64,000 nucleotides of DNA from Bagarius yarrelli (Eukaryota > Chordata > Actinopteri > Siluriformes > Sisoridae). A model generated the notes under the pieces. The model ran no database searches. It was not told the origin of the DNA and saw nothing but the letters and a program-made list of their open reading frames with translations. This document shows, one piece after another, positions 57,927-64,000 of the stretch. How positions within the stretch are numbered: position 1 is the stretch's first letter; every line of letters starts with the position of its first letter. A program made the translations under genes and the position numbers. The stretch is from contig VCAZ01000246.1 of assembly GCA_005784505.1 (NCBI GenBank), forward strand, positions 62,001-126,000, given 5' to 3'.

Positions 57927-58185
57927 TTAAATTTGTTCATTTTTTTTACTATAAAGTGTCAATATACAGTATATCCTCTTAATGCAGTATCTATACGCAA
58001 ACTCCAGACTGCTCTCTAGTCCTGCGCATAAATCCAGTTCTCATTCGTTTTATTTAGCTTTGGGTTTTTTTTCATGATTTCTTGGCAGTGCTCTTGATGG
58101 AGTTTTGGAGTTTATGCTCTTGATGGAGTTTGCTGCCAGTTCACAGATGAAGTTATTACTGGATAGAGAGTTAATTAGTGGTGCA

Positions 58186-58221
<36 letters not shown>

Positions 58222-59465
58222 ACTCTACCGAATTAAACAATTGTGTAAAATGATACATACAAATATCTAAAACATAGACAAAACATATGTATATATATTT
58301 ATATCCGTTATATTATTGTTCATTAATTATCATTTTTACCCTAATCCCAAGTGGGACCAGTTTTGTTCCCCTTCTGTCTTAAGTTGCCAGCTGGAGTGTA
58401 AAAGCATTAGCGGTGGAACCTGGCAAAAATTTCCGTTAGCAGGCACAAACACCTAATTGCTGTTAATTACAAGAATTTTTAAATAGCGTAATAAATCTGC
58501 TGATTTCTGAACACCTCCTACTGCGATGGTCAACGTTCCTAGTGCCTAGTTTCCCCCTGGGGTTTATTAAAGGGTGTTTAAACTGCAGGTGTAAAGGAAA
58601 GGACAGTCTGTAAGTGAAATACGGGAATTAAGGGGAATTAAGTAAATAAAACTTTAGGTAAGTTTGCTGTTGTTATTTAAGTTTCTGTAGTGTAAAATCA
58701 TTGCTGTATTAATAACGTTCACCTGCAGGGGGCCAAACTGGCCTGTCACTTACAAGAAACCTGCTGCGTCCAAAATCACATACTATATTTGAGCAAGTCT
58801 GTTCTATATGTTATGATTACGGGTGGTATGAATGAAATCGGGATGTTGATATTGTCATGTGACATCCCAGCAGAGTGAAAGATGAATAATGTTTAACCTG
58901 GTTGACGATGAATGAGTGCAATTTAACCACAAGGAACAATGTTTTTTACCCAAAGTACCTAAAACACTTAAAAGTGCCGCGTCTTCGCTTTCCGCCATTT
59001 TGGAATATGATGCTAAATTTTAAACTACTTGGCGAGATTTACATCCCGTCCCCTCCAAAGTCTCATTTTTTTGTGTGTGTTTTGGATTTGAGACGTCTGT
59101 ATTTAGAGGTAAATTGCTTTTTGGTGTAAAATGGCTAAATTTCCACCGATACTGCTTCTCTTTTTTCGTTTGCAGAACTCGCTAATTTACTAACATGTGA
59201 ATGAAATCGCTTCTTATCCATTGCTTAAGTTGCTGCTTTTTTAAATCCCCTAATTAAGGCAGAATTTCATTCAAATTAGACGTAATCATACTATATAAAG
59301 CCTCATTTCAGGAATCATGTACTAACTGAAATGTAGTATTTACTTGGGTAGTATTCTCAAATGCAGCCCATGCTAGCTTTATTCACTATCTCTGTGCTAA
59401 ATCCATTTCCATCTAGAGGTTAGAATGAAAATCTCACCTCGGTAATAAAATCTATATTTACTTAT
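57927..59465. other. Intergenic DNA with (GT)n at 58190-58218
   Basis: No gene recognised. The frame at 58902-59129 (CNLTTRNNVFYPKYLKHLK) has no match or splice support. Confidence 0.45.
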
Positions 59466-59641
59466 ATTTACAGCATTTGGCAGACATCCTTATCCAGAAC
59501 GACTTACTTATTCAAGAGAGCAATTAGGGGTTTAGGACCTTGCCTAAGGGCCCAGCAGTGGTGGCTTGGTGGAGCTGGAAATCGAACCCACAATCTTCGG
59601 GTTGGTAGTTCAACACCTCAAACAATGAGCCACCTCTTCCT
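59466..59641 (-). mobile_element. tRNA-derived SINE, near full length
   Basis: TACAGCATTTGGCAGACATC, CAGAACGACTTACTTATTC, AAGGGCCCAGCAGTGGTGGC, GGAAATCGAACCCACAATC and GAGCCACCTCTTCC. Confidence 0.92.
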
Positions 59642-60784
59642 TAATAACATAGGTGAAGCAAATATCTTACATAAAAATAGATTAAACCTACAAATCCGAA
59701 TTAAATTCCCATTTTCTTTAGACTTATTGTTAAATCTCACTGCTGATGCCAATTGAGTGATTAATTCTCTCGTTCTAATGTGCTATCGTTTCTATAGTAA
59801 CGTCTGGCCACAAAGTGTATTTAATTCCAAAGCTTTTTTTTCCAGGCACATTGGAACTGCAAGTTATTTGCTACAACCACAAACCAAAGCTGCTGAAGCT
59901 CCAGCACGCTGCACACTGCTAACCCACCTGGGAATAGAAAACAAACCCTTATGTAAGAATGATGTAAGTCCAGTATTCGTTCCCGGTAACGGATGCTAGT
60001 GTCTGAGTTAAAGACTCCTGCTGTAAAGCAACACATCTCTGACTTGTCTGACTGTCAGGCCAGGAGACTCCACTCTGCTCCAGACTCCATTTAAACACGA
60101 CACCTCCCCAGGGATGCGAACCTCACTGCCGCTCAATTCCCTGTACACCTGCGACTGGCTTCAAACGCGTGACTCATGTTTTATCACAAAGTTTGTGGAC
60201 GACTTGACAGAACTAGACCTCGTTAACGGAGATGATCTGGACACCGCAGTCAGCATGGGGTGTTGAATACAGAGTCTCCCTGCATGGAGACCAATGGGAT
60301 GAACTTTGACTTTAATTGTTTACAAAATTATAGTCCATCCAGCCAACAGAGCTTGTTTTACTAATAGAGGAAGCAGTTGTTCTAATTATTTCATCATGTT
60401 CAGTTTTCAGCAGCTCGTTCAAAGCGCTAACGAACTAGCTTGGAGTCATGTTAATGCTAGTTTGGGGTCAGTGTGTAAAAACATCTCAGCATAACAAAAA
60501 AAAAAAACAAGTAAAACATCCCAACTATAAAAGTAATTTGGTGTCTGCACAAGTCGTGACTTTTAAGAAGGTGACAATCCGCCGAAAACTCAGAAGAGCG
60601 TCTCTTCCTCAAGAGACTCAAAAACCGGAAGATTTAGTTTTAGCATTTAACAAATCACATGTAACAGACAAACAAGCAAACCGAGTGGAGGCCATGTTGC
60701 TTATTGTAGCAGTTTTATTGTAGAATGTATTTCCCGTCTTACATTAAGGTGAACAGAAGGAGTCTCCAGTGCCAGTGCTTAAAT
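59642..60784. other. Possible DNA-transposon remnant and plain DNA
   Basis: 59785-60000 (GTGCTATCGTTTCTATAGTA, GTCTGGCCACAAAGTGTATT, CAAACCAAAGCTGCTGAAGC) reads like part of a common fish DNA element, from memory. No ends were found. The rest is unremarkable; the 91-codon frame at 60448 has no match. Confidence 0.35.
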
Positions 60785-61490
60785 AATGAGCTGAGAGAAC
60801 TGGACATCTTAACGAAAACAATAAAACTCCGCTGCATCACTCTGTAGCCGAGTGGAGCGAAGGGTGAAATCCAATAAACATCGCAGATCATTAAAATGAA
60901 GGTATTTATAGCATCTACATTATTACTATGCAAATGACATGCAAATATGCAAATGGATTTAATATATTTGTAGATAAACAATAATAAATTATTAACAGAA
61001 TTTTTGATGATACAATTTTTGATGATACAATTTTCGTCGTATTACATGATTCCTTTTAAAGACATATTTACAATATGGCGAATGAGGCAATACCTCATTA
61101 AATATGCACTAATTTAAATATCACAAATTCTTTTCCTCTCTTCATAAGAAAAGTAATTTTAAAAATGTTAGCGCAACATTCTGGATTTAATTATGATGCC
61201 ATATTTCAGATAAAATATTTTTTTAAAAGCCTAAAGGTATTCTTTAGAGAAAATATGCAAATGAAGAAGTGGATTATTCAAATATAGATTAGTTTAAATT
61301 AGAGCAAAATCTAATTACTATTTAACACTGTCGTAGTCCAACGTGTGTTAACATTTACACACTGTCCTCTGGAAAAATATGCAAATTAGGAAATGAATGT
61401 AGGCGGAGCATGAGCTAATTTTAATATAGCATATTTATTATGTTTGAATGATTTAATTATTTTTTTTTTTATTTAAAAAAAAAAGCTGTA
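60785..61490 (+). repeat. Copy 1 of a diverged direct duplication
   Basis: Landmarks in order: GAGCTGAGAGAACTGGACAT, CGCTGCATCAC, TCTGTAGCC, AACATCGCAGA, TTTTTGATGATA, AAAGACATATTTACAA, AAATATGCAAAT (twice) and TAGGCGGAGC. Copy 2 has the same landmarks in the same order about 1.75-1.8 kb downstream. Five ATGCAAAT octamers are present (60928, 60939, 60947, 61255, 61379). Confidence 0.8.
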
Positions 61491-62020
61491 ACAAAACTGA
61501 TATCCCGTCCCGTGTTACGCTCCAGCGTCTGATGACTGAAATGTCCTCTCTCAGAGGAATCCCGCTTTCAAATGAAATGTATTTATGAATGTCCTGTCGT
61601 GGTCAGAAAGACCACACGCCAGACAAACACTCACACACACAGCATTTGGAAAGGTCTAGAAACAGATGGAAAAGGCTGGAGCTGCTTCTCATGCTCGGTT
61701 TCCATTTAGAGATCACACGAGATGACTATACGTTTTGGACTGCAGCTTGCAGAGCTGAGCTTTTTTCGATGTCCTGTGTCTCCTGCCAGGTCTGGCTGTG
61801 TGCTAATTAAAGAGGGATTGAGCGGGACTGGCGCTTCGTCTCGGAGGAATGAGCTAATTATGGATGAGAGTGCTGCGTTTTTGTCACAGGCTTCAGTCCG
61901 CGCCTCTTTGTTCTGATTAAGAGAAAGTGGCTGGTGGAGCAGAAGGAGGTGATTAGACAAGTGGACGTTCATGGAAAGTAGCTGTTCTCACTTACCTTCT
62001 TTAAATCCAGAGTATATAAC
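61491..62020. other. Spacer between the duplicated segments
   Basis: No gene recognised. Opposite-strand frames of 88 and 64 codons overlap (61706-61972, 61722-61916) and neither has support. Confidence 0.4.
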
Positions 62021-62457
62021 TGTCAGGATTTCACCTTCCCACCACCAGAGGTCTCCGTCTCCTGAATACATTTACATTTACATTTGCAGCATTTGGCAGA
62101 CGCCCTTATCCAGAGCGACTTACATTTATCTTATTTATACAATTAAGCAGTTGGGGATTAAGGGCCTTGCTCAGGGGGCCCAGCAGTAGTGACGGTTTAC
62201 TTCCTGTTGGCTAGCTACTTAGGCTAGCCCTTTTTAGACTCCATCATTGCAAAGTATTGTTTACTCATGCTACTTACTAAGCTTTCTCATTGTTTATCTG
62301 TCTGCTCGGTTTCTGATCTTTGCTCGGTATCTTCGATTCTGTGTTATTGTCTTATGTCTTGGAATTGTTGGTCGGTTTTTGTTTGACGTCTCAGCCCACT
62401 TAGGTTAATAAAGGTTTTGTTCTGCACTATGGATTCATCTTCGTCTGAGTCCTCACA
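62021..62457 (+). mobile_element. Solo LTR with 5-bp duplication, split by a SINE
   Basis: TGTCAGGATTTCACC...GAGTCCTCACA, TG...CA ends, with ATAAC at 62016-62020 and 62458-62462. An AATAAA at 62407-62412 lies 45 bases before the 3' end, as expected for an LTR read on +. CCACCAGAGG near the 5' end also occurs in the LTR-like element at 22926. Confidence 0.85.
62070..62192 (-). mobile_element. 5'-truncated SINE nested in the solo LTR
   Basis: ACATTTGCAGCATTTGGCAG, CAGAGCGACTTACATTTATC and TGCTCAGGGGGCCCAGCAGT. Truncation before the tRNA-like head is typical of incomplete reverse transcription. It is younger than the LTR. Confidence 0.9.
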
Positions 62458-62559
62458 ATAACTGCTGATGTTGGTGTAAAAACGGTCAGACTCAGCTAGC
62501 GATACGATTCGTCCTGGAGCGCTAGCGACCTGTGAGATGGCGGTATTAGTGAGAAAGTT

Positions 62560-63300
62560 GTTGATGAACTGAGAAAACTGGACAGACTAAAGCGCTAAAG
62601 CTTCGCTGCATCACACGCTGTAGCCCGATAGAGTAAAGGCTAAATTCCATGAACATCGCAGAGACAGACACTATTTATATCTATTTTATAGTTGATATAA
62701 AAATAAGATAAAAAATATGCAGGTCAGATTAATATATTTAAATATAATATATTATTAACTGTATTTTTTGATGATAACGCAACCAATAAATTAACTTAGT
62801 AATTTTAAAAAGACATATTTACAACAGGCAAAAACCCCCCCCCCCAAAAAAAAACAAAAAAACAAAAACAAGATTACATATTACAATTATTTCCTTTTCT
62901 TTCTTTTCTAATATTTATATTTTATTTTACCAAAAAAAAAAGCATCATTTGGAATTTAACAATGATGTCATACTTCGGCTAAACTGAACTAAAAACTAAT
63001 TGTTTATCCTTTACAGAGAATATGCAAATGAATAGTGCATTCGTTAAATATGGATTAGTTAAAGTATTAAAAAATGATTACAGATGTTTATTATTTAAAA
63101 TAAAATCTAATATCTAATGACTATTTAAGATTATTGCACATCCCAAATCATGACTAACACAAAGTTCTTTAAAATATGCAAATGAGGCATTGCATGTGGG
63201 CGGGGCCTGGGCTTCTTTGAATATAACCTACATGAATTTTTGGATGGTTTTATTACATAATTATTATTATTTTTCCTTTTTAAAAACTGTAGTCACAAAA
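62560..63300 (+). repeat. Copy 2 of the diverged direct duplication
   Basis: GAACTGAGAAAACTGGACAG, CGCTGCATCAC, CTGTAGCCCGAT, AACATCGCAGA, TTTTTGATGATA, AAAGACATATTTACAA, AATATGCAAATG and GTGGGCGGGGCC match copy 1 in order. Octamers are at 63022 and 63176. A C run and A runs at 62837-62868 are local expansions. Confidence 0.8.
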
Positions 63301-64000
63301 AGCAGCACAATATTCAGGAGTAAAAAGGAAAAAATAAACCGAAGTGAGACAGAAAGTCCTTTTGTACATGTCTCTCAGCTGCTGTGTGATATTTGTCCCG
63401 AGTGTTTGAAATGATTAAAAAAGGCCTATTAGGAATTCCGGTCAGCCGTCGCACAGATGGACACGGCGTCCCAGAGGGCTGTGATACAACAGCATTCAGA
63501 GCTCAGACAAAAGAAGGCAAGAACAACAACATTCAGGTGGAAAAAAAATATATGAAATTTGTCAGAGGTAAGAAATTAAAGCACAGTAAATATTTTAAAA
63601 GCTGCTTCTATTAAACCAGCAGAAAATAAAAGCACATCAGTGGAATGTAACTATAACATTATTGGACATGAAGAACAAACAAACATGCAAAATATAAAAT
63701 GATTTTAAAAAACAAAAAACAGAAATGTTATTATATCATAAAAAAAAAAAAAAGGTTTGCATTTATTAAACAAACGAAAGACACCAAGACACCAAAGGGT
63801 TAACCAAAGCCGGCAAAAGCTCTTTACGGATGGTGAAGTGCAGATACTCATGTTTAAAACGACTCTGGGGTAAAAGTTGAAGCACTGAATACACTTTTTA
63901 CTCAAGTTAAAGTAAAGAAGTTTTGGATCTGACACGTATTTACGTAAAAAGTCAAATTAACTACCAGAAAAGTAAATCAACTACCAGAATAACGTGACCA
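63301..64000. other. AT-rich DNA to the window end
   Basis: No gene recognised. The 73-74-codon + frames at 63190 and 63393 have no known match. Confidence 0.45.

Noticed and set aside
59757..60036. Overlapping frames of 80 and 71 codons on both strands
   Set aside because: The region reads like a DNA-transposon remnant and neither frame matches a known protein.
24245..64000. SCLY, RAMP1 or other human neighbours of UBE2F
   Set aside because: I looked for characteristic stretches (for example a CFWPN or WCDW box for RAMP1, and the pyridoxal-phosphate fold start for SCLY) and saw none. The absence is not proof, because short diverged exons could be missed by eye.

Overview
The window looks like teleost fish genomic DNA. 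The evidence is AT-rich introns, many tRNA-derived SINEs whose tails read like 'CGCTCTGGATAAGAGCGTCTGCCAAATG', fish-type hAT elements, solo LTRs, L2-like LINE fossils and very long micro- and minisatellites. The SINE type is the kind common in otophysan fish such as catfishes, but the species is inference.

Only one complete gene can be read. It is UBE2F, the NEDD8-conjugating E2 enzyme, on the + strand in nine coding exons from 9878 to 19841. All eight introns are GT-AG and the joined frame gives 185 codons, the length I recall for human UBE2F. The HPN motif is at residues 106-108 and the catalytic cysteine at residue 116. A second gene starts at a CpG-rich promoter near 23.8-24.25 kb. Its first coding exon (24157-24244) encodes a signal peptide and stops at a splice donor, and I could not identify the gene or find its later exons. 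A short possible terminal exon with a poly(A) signal lies near 31.16 kb but has no proven parent gene.

Layout: 0-1.4 kb is AT-rich DNA and CA repeats; 1.46-6.7 kb is an array of about 150 copies of a 34-bp minisatellite; 6.7-7.05 kb holds two tandem SINEs; 7.05-9.87 kb is GT, GATGAG and GAAA low-complexity DNA with the likely UBE2F promoter and 5' UTR; 9.88-20.2 kb is UBE2F. Its intron 1 holds an antisense LINE fossil, intron 2 a CpG-rich 27-bp minisatellite, and intron 7 a 3.6-kb TTAGGG-like G-rich array. 20.5-21.7 kb is GA-rich, 22.9-23.3 kb is LTR-like, 24.8-25.05 kb is a TTCTC pentamer array, and 27.6-29.1 kb is a degenerate minisatellite. From 30 to 64 kb the DNA is transposon-rich and shows no recognisable exon.

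Several insertions can be reconstructed with target-site duplications: a SINE-like element at 26.2 kb (11 bp), solo LTRs at 34.1 and 62.0 kb (5 bp each), a hAT MITE inside a SINE at 43.8 kb (8 bp, two mismatches), and a 1.4-kb hAT element at 56.5 kb (8 bp, perfect) that contains a SINE and a long GATA array. The last 3.3 kb holds two diverged direct copies of a roughly 0.7-kb segment, both with ATGCAAAT octamers. I found no coherent multi-gene system. The most notable features are the repeat structures in and around UBE2F.
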